Both the position numbers and the translations under genes were made by a program. 64,000 nt of DNA from Hydractinia symbiolongicarpus (taxonomy: Eukaryota > Cnidaria > Hydrozoa > Anthoathecata > Hydractiniidae): positions 27,506,501 through 27,570,500 of the forward strand of contig NC_079886.1 in NCBI RefSeq assembly GCF_029227915.1. Reading direction: 5' to 3'. This document shows positions 38,818 to 49,497 of the stretch, one piece after another. Each line of letters opens with the position of its first letter. The stretch's first letter is position 1. The notes under the pieces are model-generated. The model was not told where the DNA came from. It saw only the letters and a program-made list of their open reading frames with translations, and searched no databases.

Positions 38818-40240
38818 AAGAATCGTTTGGGAAATGAGTTTACTCCCTGGGTACTTTCTTTGTATACTTTTCACTGTACGGGCCGAGTCCGTGATATACG
38901 GAAAGTCGCGGATTTTCGTTTGCCGGCGATTAAACTTCTTTTATTCAGCGTCTCATCAAAAATGAAATCATTTTTGAAAACTACAAATCTCATGCGTTTT
39001 AGTGGTGAAAAAATAATTAAAAGAATCGTTCGGGAAGTGAGTTTACTCCATGGGTACTTTCTTTGTATACTTTTGACTATACGGGCCGAGTCCGGGATTT
39101 ACGGGAAATTGCAGGTTTTCGTTTGCCGGCGATTGAACTCCTTTTATTCAGAGTCTCATCAAAAATGAAATTGTTTTTGAAAACTACAAGTCTTATGCGT
39201 TTTAGTGGTTAAAATTAATTTAAAAAATCGTTCGGGAAATGAGTTTACTCCCAGTTTACTTTCTTTGTATACATTTGACTATACGGGTCAAGCCCGGGAT
39301 TTACGGGAAATCGCGGGTTTTCGTTTGCCGGCGATTAAACTCCTTTTATTCAGCGTCTCATCAAAAACAAAATCTTTTTGAAAACTACAAGTCTCATGCG
39401 TTTTAGTGGTGAAAAAATAATTAAAAGAATCGTTCGGGAAGTGAGTTTACTCCCTGGGTACTTTCTTTGTATACTTTTGACTATACGGGCCGAGTCCGGG
39501 ATTTACGGGAAATTGCAGGTTTTCGTTTGCCGGCGATTGAACTCCTTTTATTCAGCGTCTCATCAAAAATGAAATTGTTTTTGAAAACTACAAGTCTTAT
39601 GCGTTTTAGTGGTTAAAGTTAATTTAAAAAATCGTTCGGGAAATGAGTTTACTCCCAGTTTACTTTCTTTATATACATTTGACTATACGGGTCAAGCCCA
39701 GGATTTACGGGAAATCGCGGGTTTTCGTTTGCCTGCGATTAAACTCCTTTTATTCAGCGTCTCATCAAAAACAAAATCATTTTTGAAAACTACAAGTCTC
39801 ATGCGTTTTAGTGGTGAAAAAATAATTTAAAAAATCGTTCGGAAAATGAGTTTACTCCCAGTTTACTTTCTTTGTATACATTCGACTATACGGGCCGAGT
39901 CCGTGATATACGGAAAATCGCGGGTTTTCGTTTGCCGGCGATTAAACTTCTTTTATTCAGCCTTTCATCAAAAATGAAATCATTTTTGAAAACTACAAGT
40001 CTCATGCGTTTTAGTGGTGAAAAAATAATTAAAAGAATCGTTCGGGAAGTGAGTTTACTCCCTGGGTACTTTCTTTGTATACTTTTGACTATACGGGCCG
40101 AGTCCGGGATTTACGGGAAATTGCAGGTTTTCGTTTGCCGGTGATTGAACTCCTTTTATTTAGCGTCTCATCAAAAATGAAATTGTTTTTCAAAACTACA
40201 AGTCTTATGCGTTTTAGTGGTTAAAAATTAATTTAAAAAA
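38380..40240 (+). repeat. 2,230-bp-spaced block, copy 1
   Basis: Matches 40,610-42,470 at a shift of 2,230 bp. Shared markers are GTCGCGGATTTTCG or TCGCGGATTTTCG, ACTACAAATCTCATG, AACAAAATCTTTTTG (one T lost, 39,369 and about 41,599), GGTTAAAGTTAATTT, CTTTATATACATTTG, TTTGCCTGCGATT and CAGCCTTTCATC. Confidence 0.85.
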
Positions 40241-40450
40241 TCGTTCGGGAAGTGAGTTTACTCCCTGGGTACTTTCTTTGTATACTTTTGACTATACGGG
40301 CCGAGTCCGGGATTTACGGGAAATTGCAGGTTTTCGTTTGCCGGCGATTGAACTCCTTTTATTTAGCGTCTCATCAAAAATGAAATTGTTTTTCAAAACT
40401 ACAAGTCTTATGCGTTTTAGTGGTTAAAAATTAATTTAAAAAATCGTTCG
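40050..40450 (+). repeat. Tandem duplication of one monomer (TTTTTCAAAAC)
   Basis: The variant GTTTTTCAAAACTAC occurs at about 40,187 and again 203 bp later at about 40,390 within near-identical flanks. The sister block at 42.2-42.5 kb has it once, so the extra monomer arose after the 2,230-bp duplication. Confidence 0.75.
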
Positions 40451-40609
40451 GGAAATGAGTTTACTCCCAGTTTACTTTCTTTGTATACATTTGACTATAC
40501 GGGTCAAGCCCGGGATTTACGGGAAATCGCGGGTTTTCGTTTGCCGGCGATTAAACTCCTTTTATTCAGTGTCTCATCAAAAACAAAATCATTTTGGAAA
40601 ACTACAAGT

Positions 40610-42470
40610 CTTATGCGTTTTAGTGGTTAAAAATAAATTTAAAAAATCGTTCGGGAAATGAGTTTACTCCCAGTTTACTTTCTTTGTATACAATTGACTA
40701 TACGGGTCAAGCCCGGAATTTACGGGAAATCGCGGGTTTTCGTTTGCCGGCGATTAAACTCCTTTTATTCAGCGTCTCATCAAAAACAAAATCATTTTTG
40801 AAAACTACAAGTCTCATGCGTTTTAGTGGTGAAAAAATAATTTAAAAAATTGTTCGGAAAATGAGTTTACTCCCAGTTTACTTTCTTTGTATACATTCGA
40901 CTATACGGGTCAAGCCCGGGATTTACGGCAAATCGCGGGTTTTCGTTTGCCGGCGATTAAACTCCTTTTATTCAGCGTCTCAGTAAAAATGAAATCATTT
41001 TTGAAAACTACAAGTCTCATGCGTTTTAGTGGTGAAAAAATAATTTAAAGAATCGTTTGGGAAATGAGTTTACTCCCTGGGTACTTTCTTTTTATACTTT
41101 TCACTGTACGGGCCGAGTCCGTGATATACGGAAAATCGCGGATTTTCGTTTGCCGGCGATTAAACTTCTTTTATTCAACGTCTCATCAAAAATGAAATCA
41201 TTTTTGAAAACTACAAATCTCATGCGTTTTAGTGGTGAAAAAATAATTAAAAGAATCGTTCGGGAAGTGAGTTTACTCCCTGGGTACTTTCTTTGTATAC
41301 TTTTGACTATACGGGCCGAGTCCGGGATTTACGGGAAATTGCAGGTTTTCGTTTGCCGGCGATTGAACTCCTTTTATTCAGAGTCTCATCAAAAATGAAA
41401 TTGTTTTTGAAAACTACAAGTCTTATGCGTTTTAGTGGTTAAAATTAATTTAAAAAATCGTTCGGGAAATGAGTTTACTCCCAGTTTACTTTCTTTGTAT
41501 ACATTTGACTATATGGGTCAAGCCCGGGATTTACGGGAAATCGCGGGTTTTCGTTTGCCGGCGATTAAACTCCTTTTATTCAGCGTCTCATCAAAAACAA
41601 AATCTTTTTGAAAACTACAAGTCTCATGCGTTTTAGTGGTGAAAAAATAATTAAAAGAATCGTTCGGGAAGTGAGTTTACTCCCTGGGTACTTTCTTTGT
41701 ATACTTTTGACTATACGGGCCGAGTCCGGGATTTACGGGAAATTGCAGGTTTTCGTTTGCCGGCGATTGAACTCCTTTTATTCAGCGTCTCATCAAAAAT
41801 GAAATTGTTTTTGAAAACTACAAGTCTTATGCGTTTTAGTGGTTAAAGTTAATTTAAAAAATCGTTCGGGAAATGAGTTTACTCCCAGTTTACTTTCTTT
41901 ATATACATTTGACTATACGGGTCAAGCCCAGGATTTACGGGAAATCCGCGGGTTTTCGTTTGCCTGCGATTAAACTCCTTTTATTCAGCGTCTCATCAAA
42001 AACAAAATCATTTTTGAAAACTACAAGTCTCATGCGTTTTAGTGGTGAAAAAATAATTTAAAAAATCGTTCGGAAAATGAGTTTACTCCCAGTTTACTTT
42101 CTTTGTATACATTCGACTATACGGGCCGAGTCCGTTATATACGGAAAATCGCGGGTTTTCGTTTGCCGGCGATTAAACTTCTTTTCTTCAGCCTTTCATC
42201 AAAAATGAAATCATTTTTGAAAACTACAAGTCTCATGCGTTTTAGTGGTGAAAAAATAATTAAAAGAATCGTTCGGGAAGTGAGTTTACTCCCTGGGTAC
42301 TTTCTTTGTATACTTTTGACTATACGGGCCGAGTCCGGGATTTACGGGAAATTGCAGGTTTTCGTTTGCCGGCGATTGAACTCCTTTTATTTAGCGTCTC
42401 ATCAAAAATGAAATTGTTTTTCAAAACTACAAGTCTTATGCGTTTTAGTGGTTAAAAATTAATTTAAAAA
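40610..42470 (+). repeat. 2,230-bp-spaced block, copy 2
   Basis: Second copy of 38,380-40,240. Its own changes include an inserted C in GGAAATCCGCGGG (41,941) and CTTTTCTTCAGCC. Confidence 0.85.
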
Positions 42471-43047
42471 ATCGTTCGGGAAATGAGTTTACTTCCAGTT
42501 TACTTTCTTTGTATACATTTGACTATACGGGTCAAGCCCGGGATTTACGGGAAATCGCGGGTTTTCGTTTGCCGGCGATTAAATTCCTTTTATTCAGTGT
42601 CTCATCAAAAACAAAATCATTTTGGAAAACTACAAGTCTCATGCGTTTTAGTGGTGAAAAAATAATTTAAAAAATCGTTCGGAAAATGAGTTTACTCCCA
42701 GTTTACTTTCTTTGTATACATTCGACTATAGGGGTCAAGCCCGGGATTTACGGCAAGTCGCGGGTTTTTGTTTGCCGGAGATTAAACTCCTTTTATTCAG
42801 CGTCTCATCAAGAATGAAATCGTTTTTGAAAACTACAAGTCTCATGCGTTTTACTGGTGAAAAAATAATTTAAAGAATAGTTCGGGAAATGAGTTTATTC
42901 CCTGGGTACTTTCTTTGTATACTTTTGACTATACGGGCCGAGTCTGGGATTTACGGGAAATCGCCGGTTTTCGTTTGCCGGAGATTAAACTGCTTTTATT
43001 CAGCGTCTCATCAAAAATGAAATTGTTTTTCAAAACTACAAGTCTTA

Positions 43048-43328
43048 TGCGTTTTAGTGGTTAAAGTTAATTTAAAAAATCGTTCGGGAAATGAGTTTAC
43101 TCCCAGTTTACTTTCTTTATATACATTTGACTATACGGGTCAAGCCCAGGATTTACGGGAAATCCGCGGGTTTTCGTTTGCCTGCGATTAAACTCCTTTT
43201 ATTCAGCGTCTCATCAAAAACAAAATCATTTTTGAAAACTACAAGTCTCATGCGTTTTAGTGGTGAAAAAATAATTTAAAAAATCGTTCGGAAAATGAGT
43301 TTACTCCCAGTTTACTTTCTTTGTATAC
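43048..43328 (+). repeat. Block paired with 41,830-42,110 (shift 1,218)
   Basis: The inserted base in GAAATCCGCGGG (41,941 and 43,159) together with GGTTAAAGTTAATTT and TTTGCCTGCGATT shows that this piece is a copy of the region six monomers upstream. Confidence 0.8.
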
Positions 43329-43619
43329 ATTCGACTATAGGGGTCAAGCCCGGGATTTACGGCAAGTCGCGGGTTTTTGTTTGCCGGAGATTAAACTCCT
43401 TTTATTCAGCGTCTCATCAAGAATGAAATCGTTTTTGAAAACTACAAGTCTCATGCGTTTTAGTGGTGAAAAAATAATTTAAAGAATAGTTCGGGAAATG
43501 AGTTTATTCCCTGGGTACTTTCTTTGTATACTTTTGACTATACGGGCCGAGTCTGGGATTTACGGGAAATCGCGGGTTTTCGTTTGCCGGAGATTAAACT
43601 GCTTTTATTCAGCGTCTCA
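43284..43619 (+). repeat. Block paired with 42,675-43,010 (shift 609)
   Basis: CGACTATAGGGGTCAAG, ACGGCAAGTCGCGGG, AAAGAATAGTTCGGG, GTTTATTCCCTGG and TTAAACTGCTTTT occur in both. The pieces overlap the 1,218-bp pair, so two duplication events are stacked here. Confidence 0.8.
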
Positions 43620-44670
43620 TCAAGAATGAAATCGTTTTTGAACACTACAAGTCTTATGCGTTTTTGTGGTAAAAAATTAGTTTAAAAAATCATTCGGGAA
43701 ATGAGTTTACTCCCAATTTACTTTTTTTTGTATACATTCGACTATACGGGCCGAGTCTGGGATTTACGGGAAATCACGGGTTTTCGTTTGCCGGAGATTA
43801 AACTCCTTTTATTGAGCGTCTCATCAAGAATGAATTCGTTATTGAAAACTACAAGTCTTATGCGTTTTAGTGGTAAAAAACTAATTTAAAAAATCGTTCG
43901 GGAAATGAGTTTACTCTCTGCGTACTTTCTTTGCATACTATTGACTATACGGGCCCGGTCCGGGATTTACGGGAAATCGCGGGTTTTCGTTTGCCGGAGA
44001 TTAAACTCCTTTTATTCAGCGTCTATTTAAAATGAAATGGTTTTTGAAAACTACAAGTCTTATGCGTTTTAGTGGTAAAAAATTAATTTAAAAAATCGTT
44101 CGGGAAATGAGTTTACTCCCTGGGTACTTTCTTTGTATACATTCAACTATACGGGTCAAGCCCGGGATTTACAGGAACTCCCGGGTTTTCGTTTGCCGGC
44201 GATTAAACTCCTTTTATTCAGCGTCTCATCAAAAATGAAATCATTTTTGAAAACTACAAGTCTCATGCGTTTTAGTGGTGAAAATATAATTTAAAGAATC
44301 GTTCGGGAAATGAGTTTACTCCCTGCGTACTTTCTGTGTCTACTTTTGACTATACGGGCCGGGTCCAGGATTTAGGGGAAATCGCGGGTTTTCGTTTGCC
44401 GGAGATTAAACTCCTTTTATTCAGCGTCTCATCAAAAATGAAATCGTTTTTGAAAACAACAAGTCTTATGCGTTTTAGTGGTAAAAAATTAATTTAAAAA
44501 ATCGTTTAGGAAATGGGTTTACTCCCAGTTTACTTTCTTTGTATACATTCGACTATACGGGTCAAGCCCGGGACTATACGGGTCAAGCTGCCCGGGTTTT
44601 CGTTTGCCGGCGATTAAACTCCTTTTATCCAACGTCTCATCAAAAATGAAATCATTTTTGAAAACTACAA
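43620..44670 (+). repeat. Transition zone between left and right variant sets
   Basis: Monomers here are irregular: GAACACTACAAG, GCGTTTTTGTGG, a T-run lengthened to TTTTTTTTG near 43,722-43,730, and GCGTCTATTTAAAATG near 44,020. The right-side markers GAAAATATAATTT (first near 44,281) and GGGCCGGGTCC (first near 44,357, with GGGCCCGGTCC near 43,950) start here. The left-side markers CGGCAAATGAG and CTTTTCACTGTACGG are essentially gone beyond it. Confidence 0.75.
44551..44596 (+). repeat. Internal 17-bp duplication in a monomer, case 1
   Basis: GACTATACGGGTCAAGC at 44,551-44,567 is repeated at 44,572-44,588, replacing the usual ATTTACGGGAAATCG. The repeat ends up between two CCCGGG sites (44,567-44,572 and 44,591-44,596). 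Confidence 0.9.
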
Positions 44671-45185
44671 GTCTCATGCGTCTTAGTGGTGAAAAAATAA
44701 TTTAAAGAATCCTTCGGGAAATGAGTTTACTCCCTGGGTACTTTCTTCGTATACATTCGACTATACGGGCCAAGCCCGGGATTTACGGGAAATCGCGGGT
44801 TTTCGTTTGCCGGAGATTAAACTCCTTTTATTCAGCGTCTCATCAAAAATAAAACCGTTTTTGAAAACTACAAGTCTCATGCGTTTTAGTGGTGAAAATA
44901 TAATTTAAAGAATCGTTCGGTAATTGAGTTTACTCCCTGCGTACTTTCTTTGTATACTTTTGACTATACGGGCCGGGTCCGGGATTTACGGGAAATTGCG
45001 GGTTTTCGTTTGCCGGAGATTAAACTTCTTTTATTCAGCGTCTCATCAAAAATGAAATCGTTTTTGAAAACAACAAGTCTTATGCGTTTTAGTGGTAAAA
45101 AATTAATTTAAAAAATCGTTCGGGAAATGAGTTTACTCCCAGTTTACTTTCTTTGTATACATTCGACTATACCGGTCAAGCCCGG

Positions 45186-45202
45186 TACTATGCGGGTCAA
45201 GC
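45186..45202 (+). repeat. Internal 17-bp duplication, case 2
   Basis: Derived form TACTATGCGGGTCAAGC followed by TTCCCGGG; its upstream partner GACTATACCGGTCAAGC starts at 45,164. Confidence 0.85.
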
Positions 45203-45252
45203 TTCCCGGGTTTTCGTTTGCCGGCGATTAAACTTCTTTTATTCAACGTCTC

Positions 45253-45347
45253 ATTTTTTAAATTATTTTTTCACCACTAAAACGCATGAGACTTGTAGTT
45301 TTCAAAAACTATTTCATTTTTGATGAGACGCTGAATAAAAGGAGTTT
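45253..45347 (-). repeat. Inverted 95-bp monomer piece, copy 1
   Basis: This is the exact reverse complement of 45,550-45,644, including the rare GAAATAGTTTTTG variant, so the donor is the monomer lying one repeat length (203 bp) downstream. It replaces normal sequence after TTCAACGTCTC and is followed by TTGTCCTTTTATTC, which restarts a forward monomer. It covers the TCCTTTT start of the monomer through AATTTAAAAAAT. Confidence 0.9.
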
Positions 45348-45441
45348 TTGTCCTTTTATTCAACGTCTCATCAAAAATGAAATCGTTTTTGAAAACTACA
45401 AGTCTCATGCGTTTTAGTGGTGAAAAAATAATTTAAAAAAT
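45253..45441. other. Long palindrome 1: two 91-bp arms, 7-bp spacer
   Basis: Left arm 45,253-45,343 and right arm 45,351-45,441 are reverse complements with two mismatches (CAGCG against CAACG, AAATAG against AAATCG). The spacer is GTTTTTG. A single strand could fold into a long, nearly perfect hairpin; such structures are typically unstable in replication and recombination. Confidence 0.9.
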
Positions 45442-46321
45442 CGTTCGGGAAATGAGTTTACTCCCTGCGTACTTTCCCTGTATACTTTTGACCATACGGG
45501 ACGGGTCCGGGATTTACGTGAAATCGCGCGTTTTCGTTTGCCGGAGAGTAAACTCCTTTTATTCAGCGTCTCATCAAAAATGAAATAGTTTTTGAAAACT
45601 ACAAGTCTCATGCGTTTTAGTGGTGAAAAAATAATTTAAAAAATCGTTCGGGAAATGAGTTTACTCCCTGCGTACTTTCTTTGTATACTTTTGACCATAC
45701 GGGACGGGTCCGGGATTTACGGGAAATCGCGGGTTTTCGTTTGCCGGCGATTAAACTCCTTTTATTCAGCGTCTCATCAAGAATGAAATCATTTTTGAAA
45801 ACTACAAATCTTATGCGTTTTAGTGGTAAAAAATTAATTTTAAAAATTGTTCGGGAAATGAGTTTACTCCCTGGGTACTTTCTTTGTATACATTCGACTA
45901 TACGGCCAAGCCCGGGATTTACGGGAAATCGCGGGTTTTCGTTTGCCGGCGATTAAACTTCTTCTATTCAGCGTCTCATTAAAAACGAAATTATTTTTGA
46001 AAACTACAAATCTCATGCGTTTTAGTGGTGAAAATATAATTTAAAGAATCGTTCGGGAAATGAGTTTACTCCCTGCGTACTTTCTTTGTATACTTTTGAC
46101 TATACGGGCCGGGTCCGGTATTTACGGGAAGTCGCGGGTTTTCGTTTGCCGGAGATTAAACTCCTTTTATTCAGCGTCTCATCAAAAATGAAATCATTCT
46201 TGAAAACTACAAGTCTCATGCGTTTTAGTGGTGAAAAAATAATTTAAAAAATCCTTCGGGAAATGAGTTTACTCCCTGGGTACTTTCTTTGTATACATTC
46301 GACTATACGGGCCAAGCCCGG

Positions 46322-46338
46322 GACTATCCGGGTCACGC
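46322..46338 (+). repeat. Internal 17-bp duplication, case 3
   Basis: Derived form GACTATCCGGGTCACGC followed by TTTCCGGG; shared with the copy at 49,209. Confidence 0.85.
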
Positions 46339-47138
46339 TTTCCGGGTTTTCGTTTGCCGGAGATTAAACTCCTTTTATTCAGCGTCTCATCAAAAATGAA
46401 ATCATTTTTGAAAACTACAAGTCTCATGCGTTTTAGTGGTGAAAAAATAATTAAAAGAATCGTTCGGGAAATGAGTTTACTCCCTGCGTACTTTCTTTGT
46501 ATACTTTTGACTATACGGGCCGAGTCTAGGATTTACGGGAAATCGCGGGTTTTCGTTTGCTGGAGATTAAACTCCTCTTATTCAGCGTCTCATCAAGAAT
46601 GAAATCGTTTTTGGAAACTACAAGTCTCATGCGTCTTAGTGGTGAAAAAATAATTTAAAGAATCCTTCGGGAAATGAGTTTACTCCCTGGGTACTTTCTT
46701 CGTATACATTCGACTATACGGGCCAAGCCCGGGATTTACGGGAAATCGCGGGTTTTCGTTTGCCGGAGATTAAACTCCTTTTATTCAGCGTCTCATCAAA
46801 AATAAAATCGTTTTTGAAAACTACAAATCTCATGCGTTTTAGTGGTGAAAATATAATTTAAAGAATCGTTCGGTAATTGAGTTTACTCCCTGCGTACTTT
46901 CTTTGTATACTTTTGACTATACGGGCCGGGTCCGGGATTTACGGGAAATTGCGGGTTTTCGTTTGCCGGAGATTAAACTTCTTTTATTCAGCGTCTCATC
47001 AAAAATGAAATCGTTTTTGAAAACAACAAGTCTTATGCGTTTTATTGGTAAAAAATTAATTTAAAAAATCGTTCGGGAAATGAGTTTACTCCCAGTTTAC
47101 TTTCTTTGTATACATTCGACTATACGGGTCAAGCCCGG

Positions 47139-47155
47139 TACTATGCGGGTCAAGC
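47139..47155 (+). repeat. Internal 17-bp duplication, case 4
   Basis: TACTATGCGGGTCAAGC, inherited with the 1,953-bp duplication from 45,186. Confidence 0.85.
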
Positions 47156-47205
47156 TTCCCGGGTTTTCGTTTGCCGGCGATTAAACTCCTTTTATTCAAC
47201 GTCTC

Positions 47206-47300
47206 ATTTTTTAAATTATTTTTTCACCACTAAAACGCATGAGACTTGTAGTTTTCAAAAACTATTTCATTTTTGATGAGACGCTGAATAAAAGGAGTTT
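47206..47300 (-). repeat. Inverted 95-bp monomer piece, copy 2
   Basis: Reverse complement of 47,503-47,597, again exactly 203 bp away from its match and with the same AAATAG marker. With 47,304-47,394 it forms palindrome 2 (arms 47,206-47,296 and 47,304-47,394; the extra mismatch is in TCCTCTT). Confidence 0.9.
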
Positions 47301-47666
47301 TTGTCCTCTTATTCAACGTCTCATCAAAAATGAAATCGTTTTTGAAAACTACAAGTCTCATGCGTTTTAGTGGTGAAAAAATAATTTAAAAAATCGTTCG
47401 GGAAATGAGTTTACTCCCTGCGTACTTTCTTTGTATACTTTTGACCATACGGGACGGGTCCGGGATTTACGGGAAATCGCGCGTTCTCGTTTGCCGGCGA
47501 GTAAACTCCTTTTATTCAGCGTCTCATCAAAAATGAAATAGTTTTTGAAAACTACAAGTCTCATGCGTTTTAGTGGTGAAAAAATAATTTAAAAAATCGT
47601 TCGGGAAATGAGTTTACTCCCAGTTTACTTTCTTTGTATACATTCGACTATACGGGTCAAGCCCGG

Positions 47667-47683
47667 TACTATGCGGGTCAAGC
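47667..47683 (+). repeat. Internal 17-bp duplication, case 5
   Basis: Same as case 4, displaced by 528 bp with the tandem unit. Confidence 0.85.
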
Positions 47684-47733
47684 TTCCCGGGTTTTCGTTT
47701 GCCGGCGATTAAACTCCTTTTATTCAACGTCTC

Positions 47734-47828
47734 ATTTTTTAAATTATTTTTTCACCACTAAAACGCATGAGACTTGTAGTTTTCAAAAACTATTTCATTT
47801 TTGATGAGACGCTGAATAAAAGGAGTTT
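47734..47828 (-). repeat. Inverted 95-bp monomer piece, copy 3
   Basis: Same piece displaced by 528 bp. With 47,832-47,922 it forms palindrome 3, with the same GTTTTTG spacer. Confidence 0.9.
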
Positions 47829-48144
47829 TTGTCCTCTTATTCAACGTCTCATCAAAAATGAAATCGTTTTTGAAAACTACAAGTCTCATGCGTTTTAGTG
47901 GTGAAAAAATAATTTAAAAAATCGTTCGGGAAATGAGTTTACTCCCTGCGTACTTTCTTTGTATACTTTTGACCATACGGGACGGGTCCGGGATTTACGG
48001 GAAATCGCGCGTTCTCGTTTGCCGGCGAGTAAACTCCTTTTATTCAGCGTCTCATCAAAAATGAAATAGTTTTTGAAAACTACAAGTCTCATGCGTTTTA
48101 GTGGTGAAAAAATAATTTAAAAAATCGTTCGGGAAATGAGTTTA

Positions 48145-48651
48145 CTCCCTGCGTGCTTTCTTTGTATACTTTTGACCATACGGGACGGGTCCGGGATTTA
48201 CGGGAAATCGCGGGTTTTCGTTTGCCGGCGATTAAACTCTTTTTATTCAGCGTCTCATCAAGAATGAAATCATTTTTGAAAACTACAAATCTTATGCGTT
48301 TTAGTGGTAAAAAATTAATTTAAAAAATTGTTCGGGAAATGAGTTTACTCCCTGGGTACTTTCTTTGTATACATTCGACTACACGGCCAAGCCCGGGATT
48401 TACGGGAAATCGCGGGTTTTCGTTTGCCGGCGATTAAACTTCTTTTATTCAGCGTCTCATTAAAAACGAAATTATTTTTGAAAACTACAAATCTCATGCG
48501 TTTTAGTGGTGAAAATGTAATTTAAAGAATCGTTCGGGAAATGAGTTTACTCCCTGCGTACTTTCTTTGTATACTTTTGACTATACGGGCGGGGTCCGGG
48601 ATTTAGGGGAAGTCGCGGGTTTTCGTTTGCCGGAGATTAAACTCCTTTTAT
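48145..48651 (+). repeat. Block paired with 45,665-46,170
   Basis: Shift of about 2,481 bp. ACCATACGGGACGGG, TTTTAAAAATTG or TTTAAAAAATTG, CTCATTAAAAACGAAATTATT (split across 45,975-45,997 and 48,456-48,478) and GGAAGTCGCGGG recur. The shift agrees with insertion of one 1,953-bp and one 528-bp copy between them. Confidence 0.8.
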
Positions 48652-49056
48652 TCAGCGTCTCATCAAGAATAAAATCGTTTTTGAAAACTACAAGTCTTAT
48701 GCGTTTTAGTGGTAAAAAATTAATTTAAAAAATTGTTCGCGAAATGAGTTTACTCCCTGGGTACTTTCTTTGTATACATTCGACTATACGGGCCAAGCCC
48801 AGGATTTACGGGAAATCGCGGGTTTTCGTTTGCCGGCGATTAAACTTCTTTTATTTAGCGTCTCATTAAAAATGTAATCATTTTTGAAAACTAAAAGTCT
48901 CATGCGTTTTAGTGGTGAAAATATAATTTAAAGAATCGTTCGGGAAATGAGTTTACTCCCTGCGTACTTTCTTTGTATACTTTTGACTATACGGGCCGGG
49001 TCCGGGATTTAAAGGAAGTCGCGGGTTTTCGTTTGCCGGAGATTAAACTCCTTTTA

Positions 49057-49497
49057 TTCAGCGTCTCATCAAAAATGAAATCATTTTTGAAAACTACAAG
49101 TCTCATGCGTTTTAGTGGTGAAAAAATAATTTAAAGAATCCTTCGGGAAATGAGTTTACTCCCTGGGTACTTTCTTTGTATACATTCGACTATACGGGCC
49201 AAGCCCGGGACTATCCGGGTCACGCTTTCCGGGTTTTCGTTTGCCGGAGATTAAACTCCTTTTATTCAGTGTCTCATCAAAAATGAAATCATTTTTGAAA
49301 ACTACAAGTCTCATGCGTTTTAGTGGTGAAAAAATAATTAAAAGAATCGTTCGGGAAATGAGTTTACTCCCTGCGTACTTTCTTTGTATACTTTTGACTA
49401 TACGGGCCGAGTCTAGGATTTACGGGAAATTGCGGGTTTTCGTTTGCCGGAGATTAAACTCCTCTTATTCAGCGTCTCATCAAGAATGAAATCGTTT
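49057..49497 (+). repeat. Block paired with 46,170-46,610
   Basis: Shift of about 2,887 bp, with the private GACTATCCGGGTCACGC, GGAGATTAAACTCCTCTT and GAGTCTAGGATTT in both. Three monomers near 48,650-49,057 separate it from the preceding paired block. Confidence 0.8.
49209..49225 (+). repeat. Internal 17-bp duplication, case 6
   Basis: GACTATCCGGGTCACGC, a copy of case 3 at a shift of 2,887 bp. Confidence 0.85.

Larger units (their letters stand above)
44670..45664 (+). repeat. 1.0-kb block with inverted piece, copy 1
   Basis: Matches 46,623-47,616 at a shift of 1,953 bp, including GCGTCTTAGTGG (44,681 and 46,634), AATCCTTCGGG, CTTTCTTCGTATAC, CGGTAATTGAG, the 17-bp internal duplication and the inverted 95-bp piece. 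The inversion therefore preceded this duplication. Confidence 0.85.
46623..47616 (+). repeat. 1.0-kb block with inverted piece, copy 2
   Basis: Second copy of 44,670-45,664 with small changes (TTTATTGGTAAAA, TCCTCTTATTC, GCGTTCTCG). Its right half was then duplicated again as a 528-bp unit. Confidence 0.85.
47089..47616 (+). repeat. 528-bp unit with inverted piece, copy 1
   Basis: Starts near ACTCCCAGTTTAC (CCCAGTTTAC at 47,091 and again at 47,619). The length is two monomers plus about 122 bp because it carries the inverted segment, which breaks the 203-bp rhythm. It includes the 17-bp internal duplication, the inversion and the ACCATACGGGACGGG monomer. Confidence 0.9.
47617..48144 (+). repeat. 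528-bp unit with inverted piece, copy 2
   Basis: Tandem copy of 47,089-47,616 with no difference that I noticed. It ends near 48,145, where a CTGCGTGCTTTC monomer follows. Confidence 0.9.

Noticed and set aside
45330-45345. AATAAA polyadenylation signals on the minus strand of every monomer (from CTTTTATTC)
   Set aside because: An A/T-rich hexamer fixed in the repeat; no gene or transcript end is associated with it.
45414-45611. Minus-strand open frames of about 65-71 codons (also near 47.4, 47.9, 50.5 and 60.3 kb)
   Set aside because: These are the reverse complement of ordinary forward monomers in which a stop codon happens to be mutated; no coding evidence.
45253-47922. The three inverted pieces as a miniature inverted-repeat transposon
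   Set aside because: The arms are the satellite monomer itself, there is no independent core and no target-site duplication, and each inverted piece matches a monomer one repeat length away.
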